64,000 bases of DNA from Actinobacillus suis ATCC 33415. GTDB lineage: Bacteria; Pseudomonadota; Gammaproteobacteria; Enterobacterales; Pasteurellaceae. Both the position numbers and the translations under genes were made by a program. The DNA is taken from assembly GCF_000739435.1 (NCBI RefSeq), contig NZ_CP009159.1, forward strand, positions 496,001 to 560,000, given 5' to 3'. Position 1 is the stretch's first letter. Each line of letters starts with the position of its first letter. The notes below the pieces were generated by a model. The model was not told the origin of the DNA. It saw only the letters and a list, made by a program, of their open reading frames with translations, and made no database searches. Below are positions 19,601 to 28,482 of the stretch, in pieces.

Positions 19601-20534
19601 TATCACGAATTTCACGCTCACCGCTCATAAAAATCAAAATATCGCCGCGACCTTCGGCTTGAAGTTCATCAACAGCGTTGAGAATACCTTGTAGTTGGTC
19701 TTGGTCATCTTCTTCCACAATTGGACGATAACGCACTTCCACTGGAAAGGTTCGTCCGGAAACCTCAATAATCGGCGCATTATTGAAATGGCGAGAAAAA
19801 CGCTCGACATCAATGGTCGCCGAGGTAATGATCACTTTTAGATCGGGGCGTTTATGCAGAATTTGTTTCAGATAGCCGAGAATAAAATCGTTATTGAGCG
19901 AGCGTTCGTGCGCTTCGTCAATAATTAACGTATCGTATTGATTGAGATAGCGGTCGTTTTGGATTTCGGCAAGCAAAATACCGTCCGTCATTAATTTTAC
20001 TAGGGTGTTTTCGCCCACTTGATCATTAAAACGAACTTTATAACCGACTGTTGCACCCATTTCGCTTTTTAATTCTTCGGCAATACGGTTTGCCACCGAA
20101 CGAGCGGCTAAACGGCGGGGTTGAGTATGTCCAATCAAGCCTTTTACGCCACGCCCGAGTTCCAAGCACATTTTCGGTAACTGAGTGGTTTTACCCGAAC
20201 CGGTTTCACCGGCAATCACCACCACCTGATTTTCTGCAATCAGTTTTAAGATTTCTTCGCGGCGAGCGGAAACCGGTAAATCGGGATAAGTGATTTCAAG
20301 GCTGGAATGCTGTGCTTTTCTGGCTTGGAAAGCTGCTTGTGCTGAGAGAATTTCACGTTCAATTTCCGCAATCACATTGTTTTTGGCTTCTTGTTTTTTG
20401 ATGGCAGAAATACCGTGAATACGAGCACGCAAACGGCGGTAATCGGTATTAGTGAGTTCTTTTAAGTTGGCGATTAATGCTTTCTGACTCTCATCAAGCG
20501 GTCTATTTTTGAAATTTTTTTGCGAAGGTTTCAT
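16635..20534 (-). CDS. hrpA: ATP-dependent RNA helicase HrpA
   Basis: A DEAH-box RNA helicase, 1299 residues, full length (E. coli 1300). Motif I GETGSGKTTQLPK, motif II IIDEAHERSLN and motif III ITSATIDVERF are present, as are the motif V/VI region (NVAETSLTIPN and QRKGRCGRTSEG) and the HA2 winged domain (LGAINGNKLTAIGRQLA). A long C-terminal DUF3418 region typical of bacterial HrpA follows. Roles known for the family include fimbrial mRNA processing and rescue of stalled ribosomes. It is a single-gene unit. Confidence 0.97.
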   Translation of the reverse strand: MKPSQKNFKNRPLDESQKALIANLKELTNTDYRRLRARIHGISAIKKQEAKNNVIAEIEREILSAQAAFQARKAQHSSLEITYPDLPVSARREEILKLIAENQVVVIAGETGSGKTTQLPKMCLELGRGVKGLIGHTQPRRLAARSVANRIAEELKSEMGATVGYKVRFNDQVGENTLVKLMTDGILLAEIQNDRYLNQYDTLIIDEAHERSLNNDFILGYLKQILHKRPDLKVIITSATIDVERFSRHFNNAPIIEVSGRTFPVEVRYRPIVEEDDQDQLQGILNAVDELQAEGRGDILIFMSGEREIRDTAEALQKQELRFTEILPLYARLSAAEQQRIFQPSGLNRVILATNVAETSLTIPNIKYVIDTGTARISRYSYRTKVQRLPIEPISQASANQRKGRCGRTSEGICIRLYSEEDFNARPEFTDPEILRTNLASVILQMTSLGLSDIEAFPFVDRPDTRQVQDGIRLLEELGAINGNKLTAIGRQLAQLPIDPRLGRMVIAAAQNGSLHEVMMIVSALSIQDPRERPQERQQAADEKHRRFADKDSDFLAFVNLWHYIQTQQKELTKNQLRKQCQKDFLNYLRVREWQDIYHQLRLSVREMGLPINSEEANYQQIHTALLTGLLSHIGLKDSEKMHYLGARNAHFYVFPNSALFKKQPKWLAASELVETTKLWARTVAKIEPEWIEPLAGHLIKRSYSEPHWSKSKGAVMAYEKVSLYGIPVVANRLVNYGSIDPTVSREIFIRSAMVEGDWHNNYKFFKENNRLIKEVEDLEHKSRRRDILVDEQTLFDFYDQRIGTEVVSSRHFDTWWKKASQKDSELLNFEKSFLMNENANTVSDLDFPNFWYQGQLKLKLSYQFEIGKDHDGVTVHIPLPLLNQVEPEGFDWQIPGLRHELVVALIKSLPKATRRNFVPAPNYADAFLGRAEPYQKPLLESLAYELRRMTGVTIDPELWDLSQLAPHLRMTFRVVDEKGKKLQESENLDELKFALKDQVQESLSTIADDGIEQSGVHLWNFANLPQFYEQKKANFSVKAYPAIVDEQTAVGVKLFETEFEQARAMRAGLRRLLLLNVPSPIKYLHEKLPNKAKLGLYFAPFGKVLELIDDCIACAVDKLVDEFGGFVWTEEKFNELHEFVRGNLNDTTAEIALQVEKILTLAFELNKRMKGKMDFTMAFALSDIKAQLSGLVYPNFVTKTGYQRLADLHRYLTAIDKRLDKLGTDTNTDRAKMLRVEQVENAYKQLLTKLPKSKAIPDEVLEIRYMIEELRVSLFAQQLGTKYPISDKRILNAIGDLK

Positions 20535-20672
20535 TGTCTTGTCTTAACTATGTATTGCCTTAACGATATTTGGCATTATGCGAGATATTTTGAGACAAAT
20601 TATAGCCTAAATTGAGGGGAAACAGTAGGTAGAAGAAACCGCTTGCAACGCTCACTTAATAAGAGAGGGGGA

Positions 20673-20681
20673 ACAAGCGGT
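20673..20681 (+). repeat. Uptake signal core, hrpA-DUF441 gap
   Basis: Perfect ACAAGCGGT followed by CTAATTTTG, just downstream of the DUF441 gene stop. Confidence 0.65.
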
Positions 20682-20705
20682 CTAATTTTGAATAAATTTT
20701 ACCAA

Positions 20706-21158
20706 TTAGCCTTTACCGATTAATAGAGAAAGGATACCGGCAGCGATTAATGGACCGACTGGCACGCCACCAAGTAATGCCACGCCGATAATGGTACCAA
20801 CTAATAATCCGGTGACTAACAGCGGTTGACTACCCATTAAACTTACCCCTCTGCCACCTAACCAAGCCACCGCAATTCCTGCAACCACGGCAAGCAACAT
20901 CTTCCAATTTAAAAATTCAGAGAATGAGGGGAGGGAAATTTTACCGGATACAATCGGGCTTAATACACCGATAGTCAGAATGATAATCCCAATGCTTAAA
21001 CCGTGCTTATCTAAAAAGGGCAGATATTTGCTGAGGAATGTTTGTTGCACCAGTAACAGCACCGCCGCAGCAATGGTAATTGAATTGTTGTTTCCGACCA
21101 CACCAAGAAAAATCAGTGCGACAAGGAAAAGCGAGATAGGGTTGAATTGTAGGGACAT
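20706..21158 (-). CDS. DUF441 family inner-membrane protein (YeaL type)
   Basis: A 150-residue, highly hydrophobic protein with about four membrane helices. It matches the UPF0756/DUF441 family by pattern: [25 protein letters not shown] at the N-terminus, an NW(K)-containing loop ([14 protein letters not shown]) and a Gly-rich C-terminus ([17 protein letters not shown]). The function of the family is unknown. It is a single gene between hrpA and a palindrome-rich gap. Confidence 0.85.
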   Translation of the reverse strand: MSLQFNPISLFLVALIFLGVVGNNNSITIAAAVLLLVQQTFLSKYLPFLDKHGLSIGIIILTIGVLSPIVSGKISLPSFSEFLNWKMLLAVVAGIAVAWLGGRGVSLMGSQPLLVTGLLVGTIIGVALLGGVPVGPLIAAGILSLLIGKG

Positions 21159-21224
21159 AGCTTGATATGAATGAGATTAAAATATTATCCTCGTTTCTCT
21201 CAAAAGTGAGTAAGTGAGGGGGCA

Positions 21225-21349
21225 GAAAATCAGTGATTTTCAGATAGAGAGGGATTTGCTGATTTTTATCAAATTTAGACCGCTATCCCTCTCTCTGCCG
21301 GTTCGCTGAACGCTTCACCGGCTGTCTCTCTCCCGCAAGCGGGCGAGAG
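21225..21349. repeat. Cluster of palindromes between DUF441 gene and grpE
   Basis: Four inverted repeats are crowded together: GAAAATCA-G-TGATTTTC (21225-21241), AGAGAGGGAT (21246-21255) pairing with ATCCCTCTCT (21285-21294), GCCGGT (21297-21302) with ACCGGC (21317-21322), and CTCTC.CCCGC-AA-GCGGG.GAGAG (21326-21349). It lies directly downstream of the grpE stop, so the last hairpin could also end grpE transcription. Confidence 0.6.
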
Positions 21350-21355
21350 TAAAAT

Positions 21356-21952
21356 TTAGCCGGCAACCATTACCATTGCCGGGCGAAGTACGCGGCCTTG
21401 TAGGGTATAACCTTTTTGTAAAACCACGCTGATATGGTTTGCTTCGATACCTTCCGCCGGTTGCATAGAAATTGCTTGGTGAAGTTCCGGATTGAAGACT
21501 TCGCCGACAACACCGACCGCTTCCACACCGAATTTAGCCAGAGTAGAGATAAATTCTTTATGGGTCATTTCCACACCGTCAACCAATGCCTGTGTTTTTT
21601 CATCGGTGACTGCCGTATCAAGCGCATTTAAGCCACGCTCAAGGTTATCTACTACGGTTAATAATTCTTTTGAGAATTTTTCAAGTGCGAATTTATGTGC
21701 TTTTTCAACATCTTGTTCGGCACGGCGGCGGATATTTTGGATTTCCGCTTGCGCACGTAATTGAATATCTTTTTCACGGTTGTCCGCTTCCGCAATATAA
21801 GTTTCTAACTCATTAATACGTGCATAAGCCGCTGCTAATTCAGCTTCGACAGGTTGTTCTTGTTGTACTTCGGCTGTTTGTTCTAATTGCGCTTCGTTTG
21901 CAACTTCAACTTGTTCGGCTTGAGCTTGTGCATTTTCGTTTTGAGCTGTCAT
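21356..21952 (-). CDS. grpE: GrpE nucleotide-exchange factor
   Basis: Releases ADP from DnaK in the Hsp70 cycle. The protein is 198 residues from ATG 21952, which follows an AGAGGA ribosome site; the in-frame upstream ATG adds only seven residues without one. An acidic, Gln/Glu-rich N-terminal tail leads into the long dimerisation helix ([16 protein letters not shown] to about residue 100). The beta domain follows, with [11 protein letters not shown] and [10 protein letters not shown]. DnaK is not in the window. A heat-shock-like promoter is visible upstream. Confidence 0.96.
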   Translation of the reverse strand: MTAQNENAQAQAEQVEVANEAQLEQTAEVQQEQPVEAELAAAYARINELETYIAEADNREKDIQLRAQAEIQNIRRRAEQDVEKAHKFALEKFSKELLTVVDNLERGLNALDTAVTDEKTQALVDGVEMTHKEFISTLAKFGVEAVGVVGEVFNPELHQAISMQPAEGIEANHISVVLQKGYTLQGRVLRPAMVMVAG

Positions 21953-21998
21953 TTTAAATCCTCTTCGTTTCAAATATATAAATGAAAAATCATTACTA

Positions 21999-22026
21999 AT
22001 ATAGCGTTAAATTTGCTGATTTCAAG
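21999..22026 (-). promoter_or_regulatory. Candidate heat-shock promoter of grpE
   Basis: On the minus strand CTTGAAA, 13 bases, then CGCTATAT matches sigma-32 boxes (CTTGAAA and CCCCATNT) at 13 of 15 positions. It would start transcription about 40 bases before the grpE ATG. The same bases also read as a sigma-70 promoter, TTGAAA-N16-TATATT, so the assignment is open. Confidence 0.4.
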
Positions 22027-22094
22027 GTAAAAGCGGTAATGTGAATAAATTATTAAAAATAATTTGCAAAAAATTGCCGTTTTGATTAGAAAAT

Positions 22095-22154
22095 CCTTGC
22101 AAAATCTAGGGGGTGGCTTAAAATCGCCCTCGTCTTTTAAGCCCTTAGGCAAGG
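22095..22154 (+). promoter_or_regulatory. potD promoter region with nested hairpin
   Basis: TTGCAA (22097-22102), 16 bases and TAAAAT (22119-22124) form a plausible promoter. The same stretch folds as an outer CCTTGC...GCAAGG pair around GGCTTAAAA (22115-22123) and TTTTAAGCC (22135-22143). If transcription starts upstream, the hairpin would be a 5' leader element. Confidence 0.4.
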
Positions 22155-22196
22155 CTATATTTTTTACTCATCTTTTCTTTAACGGAGAAAACTTAA

Positions 22197-23279
22197 ATGA
22201 AAAAATTAGCGGGTTTATTTGCAGCAGGTTTAGCGACAGTTGCATTAACAGCGTGTAATGAAGAAAAGCCAAAAGCGGCTGAAGCAGCGGCTCAACCGGC
22301 AGCAGCGGGAACAGTTCACCTTTATACTTGGACTGAATATGTGCCTGAAGGCTTGTTAGATGAATTTACAAAGCAAACCGGTATCAAAGTAGAGGTTTCA
22401 AGCCTTGAATCTAACGAAACCATGTATGCGAAATTAAAATTACAAGGTAAAGACGGCGGTTACGATGTTATCGCACCTTCTAACTACTTCGTTTCAAAAA
22501 TGGCGAAAGAAGGTATGTTAGCGGAATTAGATCACGCAAAACTTCCTGTAATCAAAGAGTTAAACCAAGATTGGTTAAACAAACCTTATGACCAAGGTAA
22601 CAAATACTCTTTACCGCAATTATTAGGTGCGCCGGGTATCGCATTTAACTCAAATGACTATAAGGGCGATGCGTTCACTTCTTGGGGTGATTTATGGAAA
22701 CCTGAGTTTGCGAATAAAGTACAATTATTAGATGACGCACGTGAAGTATTTAACATTGCGTTATTAAAATTAGGTAAAAACCCTAATACAACCAATCCGG
22801 AAGAGATTAAAGCGGCTTACGAAGAGTTAAGAAAATTACGTCCAAACGTACTTTCTTTCACTTCAGACAACCCAGCGAACTCATTTATCGCAGGTGAAGT
22901 ATCTGTAGGTCAATTATGGAACGGTTCTGTACGTATTGCGAAAAAAGAACAAGCGCCGGTAAACATGGTGTTCCCAAAAGAAGGTCCTGTACTTTGGGTT
23001 GATACGTTAGCCATTCCGGCGAATGCGAAAAACAAAGAAAATGCGCATAAGTTAATCAACTACTTATTAAGCGCACCGGTTGCGGAAAAATTAACGTTAG
23101 AAATCGGTTATCCGACTTCAAACGTAGAAGCGTTAAAAACATTACCAAAAGAGATTACCGAAGATCCGGCAATCTATCCGACAGCTGATGTGTTAAAAGC
23201 GGCACAATGGCAAGACGATGTAGGTAATGCAATCGAACTTTACGAAAAATATTACCAAGAGTTAAAAGCGGCGAAATAA
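22197..23279 (+). CDS. potD: Spermidine/putrescine-binding lipoprotein PotD
   Basis: The solute-binding protein of a polyamine ABC importer, 360 residues. A lipoprotein signal peptide ends in the lipobox LTAC (Cys20), so here the protein is membrane-anchored; E. coli PotD is a soluble periplasmic protein. Mature sequence starts after an Ala-rich linker with VHLYTWTEYVPEGLLDEF, typical of PotD/PotF, and contains YDVIAPSNYFVSKM, SLPQLLGAPGIAFN, the ligand-contact stretch SFTSDNPANSFIAGEV, and VLWVDTLAIPANAKN. No potABC genes are adjacent, so this is a stand-alone binding-protein gene with its own terminator, as known for the paralogous potD genes of this family. Confidence 0.95.
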   Translation: MKKLAGLFAAGLATVALTACNEEKPKAAEAAAQPAAAGTVHLYTWTEYVPEGLLDEFTKQTGIKVEVSSLESNETMYAKLKLQGKDGGYDVIAPSNYFVSKMAKEGMLAELDHAKLPVIKELNQDWLNKPYDQGNKYSLPQLLGAPGIAFNSNDYKGDAFTSWGDLWKPEFANKVQLLDDAREVFNIALLKLGKNPNTTNPEEIKAAYEELRKLRPNVLSFTSDNPANSFIAGEVSVGQLWNGSVRIAKKEQAPVNMVFPKEGPVLWVDTLAIPANAKNKENAHKLINYLLSAPVAEKLTLEIGYPTSNVEALKTLPKEITEDPAIYPTADVLKAAQWQDDVGNAIELYEKYYQELKAAK

Positions 23280-23297
23280 TTCGTTAGCCTAACGGAT

Positions 23298-23332
23298 AAA
23301 GCCCTCGAGAAGCGATTTTCGAGGGCTTTTCG
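23298..23332 (+). terminator. Terminator after potD
   Basis: AAAGCCCTCGA (23298-23308) and TCGAGGGCTTT (23319-23329) are followed by a T-containing tail. An uptake signal core follows at 23338-23346. Confidence 0.88.
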
Positions 23333-23337
23333 TTTTT

Positions 23338-23346
23338 ACAAGCGGT
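23338..23346 (+). repeat. Uptake signal core
   Basis: Perfect ACAAGCGGT followed by CTAATTTTGC, and an inverted near-copy (GCCGCTTGT) about 35 bases on. The pair lies between potD and the MATE gene. Confidence 0.65.
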
Positions 23347-23422
23347 CTAATTTTGCAAAATTTTTGCGAAAAACAGCCGCTTGTTGCCGTATAATAACCT
23401 CCGTATTTTGAAAGAGGTAATT

Positions 23423-24814
23423 ATGAATCTGCAATGGCAAAAATATCCGGAAAACACACGTAAACTATTTAAACTCACGCTGCCGATTTTTATTTCTCAG
23501 CTCTCGGTAGCGGGGATGGGGCTTGCCGATATTGTGATGGCGGGGCTAGTGAGTGACGATGATGTGTCTGCGATTGCGGTGAGTAATTCCATTTATTTCC
23601 CTCTCTTTTTATTTGTATTAGGTTTGCTTAATGCAATCACGCCAACCGTTTCTTATTTAAACGGATCGAACCAGCGTCATTTAATTGCCCACCAAATTCG
23701 CCAAGGTTTTTGGTTGGTTTGGGCGTGTGCAATTCCTTTGATTTTCGTGTTCCTAAATAGTCATTGGATTTTAGATTATATGAATACGCCGCAAGCTTTT
23801 TCGATTAAATCGCAACAATATTTAGCGATTATGGCAATCGGTGTTGTGCCGGCACTATTGGCGGTCAATTTGCGTTGTATGAATGACGGTTTATCCAATC
23901 CGAAGCCGGCAATGCGTATCACTTTCTTAGGATTATTGCTGAATATTCCGCTCAATTATATTTTTATTTTCGGTAAGTTTGGATTACCGGAAATGGGGGC
24001 GGTCGGTTGTGGTATAGCAACTGCAATTGTGAACTGGGTCATGTTCTTATTGTTATTCCATTACAGCTACACTAATAAATCTCAGAAAGATATCGGCTTA
24101 TTTAACCGTTGGTTTGAAATGCCAAGCGGTCAAACTTTGCTAAAAATTTGCAAATTGGGTTTGCCGATCGGCTTTGCGACTTTTACCGAAGTGATGTTGT
24201 TTTCGGCGTCCGCTTTACTGCTTTCGCCGCTCGGTTCACAAGTGGTGGCAAGTCATCAGGCGGCACTGCAAACCAGTTCGTTATTATTTATGATTCCGAT
24301 GTCTTTCAGTATTGCGACCACAATTGTGGTAGGAAAAACCTTGGGGCAGAAACAAGTCGAAGAGGCAAAAATTATTAGCTATCACGCTCTGATTACCGGT
24401 GCGCTGTTTGCATTAGCGGCAGCGGTCGTGATTGTGATTTTAGATGAAATTATTCCACTGGCATTTACCAGCGACCCGGTTTCGATTGCAATTGCAGCGC
24501 ATTTATTGTTGTTTGCAGCGGTATATCAAATTCCGGATTCGTTACAAGCGGTGGCAAACGGTATTCTGCGTGGTTATAAACATACCAAACCGATTTTATA
24601 TGTCACAATGTTCTGTTATTGGGTGATCGGTATGCCGTTCGGCTATATTTTAGCGCGAACGGATTGGATTGTTGAACCGATGGCGGCATCAGGTTTTTGG
24701 TTTATTTTCTGTGTCAGTTTAAGTATTGCCGCCGGTTTGTTAATTTACCAAATGCACAAAATCCAACAGGTTCCTGCGGATCAATTACTAGCAAAATTAG
24801 AACGCATTAAATAA
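23423..24814 (+). CDS. norM: MATE-family multidrug/Na+ antiporter
   Basis: A 12-helix inner-membrane exporter of the NorM branch, 463 residues from ATG 23423. A clear AAAGAGG ribosome site precedes this start; an upstream in-frame ATG lacks one. Recognisable features are the N-terminal LTLPIFISQLSVAGMGLADIVMAG and the duplicated six-helix halves, the second starting near LKICKLGLPIGFATF. The HQAALQTSSLLFMIPMS stretch is typical of NorM helix 8. Substrate range cannot be read. The coding region holds an uptake-signal-like CAAGCGGTCAAACTTTG at 24124, showing that these signals also sit inside genes. Confidence 0.9.
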   Translation: MNLQWQKYPENTRKLFKLTLPIFISQLSVAGMGLADIVMAGLVSDDDVSAIAVSNSIYFPLFLFVLGLLNAITPTVSYLNGSNQRHLIAHQIRQGFWLVWACAIPLIFVFLNSHWILDYMNTPQAFSIKSQQYLAIMAIGVVPALLAVNLRCMNDGLSNPKPAMRITFLGLLLNIPLNYIFIFGKFGLPEMGAVGCGIATAIVNWVMFLLLFHYSYTNKSQKDIGLFNRWFEMPSGQTLLKICKLGLPIGFATFTEVMLFSASALLLSPLGSQVVASHQAALQTSSLLFMIPMSFSIATTIVVGKTLGQKQVEEAKIISYHALITGALFALAAAVVIVILDEIIPLAFTSDPVSIAIAAHLLLFAAVYQIPDSLQAVANGILRGYKHTKPILYVTMFCYWVIGMPFGYILARTDWIVEPMAASGFWFIFCVSLSIAAGLLIYQMHKIQQVPADQLLAKLERIK

Positions 24815-24836
24815 TGATTGAATATTGAGTAAAATA

Positions 24837-27800
24837 ATGAAAACCCTTTCTCCGATTGAACTGCCGTTAAATTGTACTGCATTAATTGAAGCGTCCGCCG
24901 GTACCGGCAAAACCTTTACCATGGCAAATTTATATTTGCGTTTGCTACTAGGAATTGGTTGTGCGCCTTTAACGGTTGAGCAGATCTTGGTGGTAACCTT
25001 TACTAAAGCGGCAACCGAAGAATTACGTGATCGTATTCGTAAAAACATCAAAGCTTGTCGTACTTTTTTACAAGAATACGATGCGGAAAAAGCCTATGAT
25101 GCCAATGATTTCTTCTTCCAATTAGGTCAGCAGATTGAAAGTGTGGAAGAGGCGATTCTACGTTTACGTATTGCCGAACGCGAGATCGATTTAGCCAGCA
25201 TTTTTACCATTCACAGTTTCTGCCAAAAGATGTTGTTTCAATTTGCGTTTGATTCGGGTATGCGTTTTGACAGCGATTTGCAGCCGGATGAGAGTGATTT
25301 GTTACGCCGTTTAAGTGAAGAAGTTTGGCGTGAAATGTTCTATCCGATGGGGCTGACCGAAACGGCGGCAGTGGCGGAATATCTCGGCACACCGGACAAT
25401 GCTTTTGCGGCAATTCGTGTCTTTGTGTCTGCCGAATTACCATTATTGTCGGATGAACAACACTGGTTGAATGGCGATCTCGCTACTCATTTGGCTGCCT
25501 TGCAGCATTTTTTAGTGGATGCTAAACAGCATTGGTTGGCACACGGAGAAGAAATCAGTCGCTTAATTGAAACCGAATTAGCGAAAAAATATAAAACCGG
25601 CGAGAAAAAAGCACTTAATCGCCGTTCTTACCAAACTCGTTACTTAGAAAAATGGCGTGCTTCCGTGGACGAATGGGCGGCAAGCTCGCTTTCCTATTTG
25701 CCGGAAGAACAGTTTGAGCGCTTCTGTCAGGATTTTCTAAACGAAAAAGCGGAAGAGGGCGCAGAACCGTTAGTTCATCCGCATTTTGCAAAAAATCAGC
25801 AAATTCTGACCGCTTATCAACAGCAGTTTGCCAATAAACAAAAGCCGTTATTGCTCTACCAATTCTTACTCGCAGTGAGAACAAAGTTAGCGGATTATAA
25901 AGCGACACATAGTGAAAAAAGTTTTAACGATATGCTCAGCTTTCTTAATCAAGCCCTAAAAGGCGAGAGAGGAACAGCATTAGCCGCACAAATTCGCGCG
26001 CAATTTCCGTTTGCGATGATTGATGAGTTCCAAGATACCGACAAAGAGCAATATGAAATCTTCCATAAGATTTTTATGCAAGAAAAACATACAAATCAAG
26101 GATTTATTATGATCGGCGACCCGAAACAGTCGATCTATAAATTCCGAGGTGCGGATATTTTCACTTATTTGACCGCTTCTCAACAGGCGCAACAAAAACG
26201 CACGTTAGCCAAAAACTGGCGCTCGTTGCCACCAATTGTGAGCGCAACTAATCGTTTATTTGAATTTCCGGAAGCTGCTGCACACAGTTCTTTCTTGTAT
26301 CAAGGTATTCAGTTTCACTCGGTGGAAGCGAAAGCGAGCGAAGCTGAATTAATCGGTGCTGACTATGTAAATTGTTATCTACAAGCAAAATTTGATGAAA
26401 AATTAGCGGCAAAGCAGTGTGCTTACCAAATTCAGCAGCAGCTTAAGCAAATGGAAGCGGGTGAATTTGGCTTAAAATTTACCAATACTATGGAAGAGAT
26501 TAATGCGTTTCAGGCAAAAGATATTGCAATTTTGGTGCGTAGCCACTCGCAAGCTACATTGATAAAAAGTGCATTAGCCGAACTGGGCATTCGTTCGGTA
26601 TTTTTGTCGGAAAAAGAAAGCGTCTACCAATCGGAAACCGCTAAAGAATTATTGTGGGTGTTGTATGCCTGTTTAAATCCGTATCATCAACGCCATTTAC
26701 TCAGTGCGTTAGGCACAACCCTTTGGGGGCTGTCTGCAACGGAGATTTATCAACTGAAAAATAGCGAATTGCAGTGGGATGAACAGGTAGGGCGCTTTAT
26801 TGCATATCAGCAAATTTGGCAACAACAAGGCATTTTACCGATGTTGCATAAGTTATTTATGCAAGAGGGAATTATTGAGCGCTTACGAGCTAACCCGCGT
26901 GACAGTGATCGCCGCCTAACGGATTTATTGCATTTAACGGAATTACTACAAAATGCTATGCCGAGCTTAGAAAACGAATCAGCGTTAGTGCGTTGGTATG
27001 AACGTCAGTTGGCAAAAACGGATAGCACGGAAGAGCATATTTTACGCTTAGAAAGTGAAGAAGAACTGATTAAAATTGTGACCATTCACGGTTCAAAAGG
27101 TTTGCAATATCCGATCGTTTGGTTGCCGTTTATCGGTAAAAAAAATCAGGGTTCTAAAGCAAGCAATTTGGCTATCTACCGTGATGAACAAGGACAAGCG
27201 CATTGGTATTTCGGGAAACCGTCAGAAGAAATCCAAGTGCTGATGGATCGGGAAGAATTAGCTGAAGATCTGCGTTTGCTTTATGTAGCGGTTACGCGAG
27301 CAGAATCACAGCTTAACTTGATTTTGCCGCAACGATTTGAAGACGGTTGGAATGCGGTGCATTATTTGCTGAGCAATGGCGAAATCGGTTTAGATAAAAG
27401 CTATAAAGCTGAAACGGGTACAGCGGACTATTTGCAACAAAAAGGGATTGATTGTCAAGCGGTTGAATTAGACGAAAAAATTGCAAATGATGAATGGCGA
27501 CCGGCTCCGTTTGTGTCAGAGACTTTATCCGCTTGTCATTTTTCCGGGCAGATTCAGCAGATGGGGCTAGTAACCAGTTTCAGTGCATTGCATCAACAAC
27601 ATGAATGGGCGATGCAACATCACACGGAATATAGTATGCCGAAAGCATTTGAGAATGCTGGACAAGATTATGACCAGCAACAAGTGCTTACGCCCGAAGC
27701 TGATAATCTTTTCACGTTGGAAAATGAAGAAACGAATGCCTATTCGTCTTATCAATTTCCTCACAGCACAAAAGTCGGGAATATTTTACACAGTTTCTTT

Positions 27801-28445
27801 GAGCACTGTGACTTCCAACAAGCGGTCGATTTTGAGCAAATTCTTACCATTTGCGAGCAGTTAGGTTTAGATGAAAACTGGCATGAACCATTACAACAAT
27901 GGTTCGAAAAGGTGCTTACAACGCCGTTTAGTGAGGCAGAATTTGCGCTAAAAGATGTTCCGATGACAAAACGTTTGAATGAATGGCAGTTTTATTTACG
28001 TTTAAAAAATTCGGATGGATTACGCAAGCTAAATCAATTGTTAAAGCAATATAGTGCGGTTTCGGCAAAATTACCTGAATTGAATTTACCTCAGCTGGAA
28101 GGCTATATCCGTGGTTTTGTTGATTGTATCGTACAAATGCATGGTAAATTTTATCTGATCGATTATAAGTCCAATTTTTTAGGTTATTTAGCACAAGATT
28201 ACAGCCGACAAAATTTGGAAAAAACGATCGGGCAATATCGCTATGATCTGCAATATCTGCTTTATACACTAGCGCTACATCGCTATTTACGGGTACGTTT
28301 GGGTGATCAGTATGAGTATGAGCGTGATTTTGGTGGCGTGGCATATTTATTCTTACGAGGAATGAACGGCACAACCAATAGCGGTGTATTTTTCGAAAAG
28401 CCTTGCAAGCAGTTAATTGAAGGTATGGATGAAATATTCGGTTAA
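24837..28445 (+). CDS. recB: RecBCD subunit RecB
   Basis: The helicase-nuclease subunit of exonuclease V, which repairs double-strand breaks and degrades linear foreign DNA. It is 1202 residues from ATG 24837 (E. coli 1180). UvrD-type motifs are visible: ALIEASAGTGKTFTM (Walker A), VVTFTKAATEELRDR, MIDEFQDTDKEQYEIF (motif II), MIGDPKQSIYKFRGAD and LRLLYVAVTRAESQL. The C-terminal nuclease carries GFVDCIVQMHGKFYLIDYKS with the catalytic Asp and Lys. recC and recD are not adjacent. The stop is followed by a hairpin and by hipBA. An uptake core lies inside at 27818-27826. Confidence 0.97.
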   Translation: MKTLSPIELPLNCTALIEASAGTGKTFTMANLYLRLLLGIGCAPLTVEQILVVTFTKAATEELRDRIRKNIKACRTFLQEYDAEKAYDANDFFFQLGQQIESVEEAILRLRIAEREIDLASIFTIHSFCQKMLFQFAFDSGMRFDSDLQPDESDLLRRLSEEVWREMFYPMGLTETAAVAEYLGTPDNAFAAIRVFVSAELPLLSDEQHWLNGDLATHLAALQHFLVDAKQHWLAHGEEISRLIETELAKKYKTGEKKALNRRSYQTRYLEKWRASVDEWAASSLSYLPEEQFERFCQDFLNEKAEEGAEPLVHPHFAKNQQILTAYQQQFANKQKPLLLYQFLLAVRTKLADYKATHSEKSFNDMLSFLNQALKGERGTALAAQIRAQFPFAMIDEFQDTDKEQYEIFHKIFMQEKHTNQGFIMIGDPKQSIYKFRGADIFTYLTASQQAQQKRTLAKNWRSLPPIVSATNRLFEFPEAAAHSSFLYQGIQFHSVEAKASEAELIGADYVNCYLQAKFDEKLAAKQCAYQIQQQLKQMEAGEFGLKFTNTMEEINAFQAKDIAILVRSHSQATLIKSALAELGIRSVFLSEKESVYQSETAKELLWVLYACLNPYHQRHLLSALGTTLWGLSATEIYQLKNSELQWDEQVGRFIAYQQIWQQQGILPMLHKLFMQEGIIERLRANPRDSDRRLTDLLHLTELLQNAMPSLENESALVRWYERQLAKTDSTEEHILRLESEEELIKIVTIHGSKGLQYPIVWLPFIGKKNQGSKASNLAIYRDEQGQAHWYFGKPSEEIQVLMDREELAEDLRLLYVAVTRAESQLNLILPQRFEDGWNAVHYLLSNGEIGLDKSYKAETGTADYLQQKGIDCQAVELDEKIANDEWRPAPFVSETLSACHFSGQIQQMGLVTSFSALHQQHEWAMQHHTEYSMPKAFENAGQDYDQQQVLTPEADNLFTLENEETNAYSSYQFPHSTKVGNILHSFFEHCDFQQAVDFEQILTICEQLGLDENWHEPLQQWFEKVLTTPFSEAEFALKDVPMTKRLNEWQFYLRLKNSDGLRKLNQLLKQYSAVSAKLPELNLPQLEGYIRGFVDCIVQMHGKFYLIDYKSNFLGYLAQDYSRQNLEKTIGQYRYDLQYLLYTLALHRYLRVRLGDQYEYERDFGGVAYLFLRGMNGTTNSGVFFEKPCKQLIEGMDEIFG

Positions 28446-28460
28446 TGACACAGAGAAAAG

Positions 28461-28482
28461 GGCTACCGGTTGGTAGCCTTTT
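28461..28482 (+). terminator. Terminator after recB
   Basis: GGCTACC-GGTT-GGTAGCC (28461-28478) is followed by TTTT. The same 17-base hairpin core reappears after hipA at 30135-30151. Confidence 0.75.
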
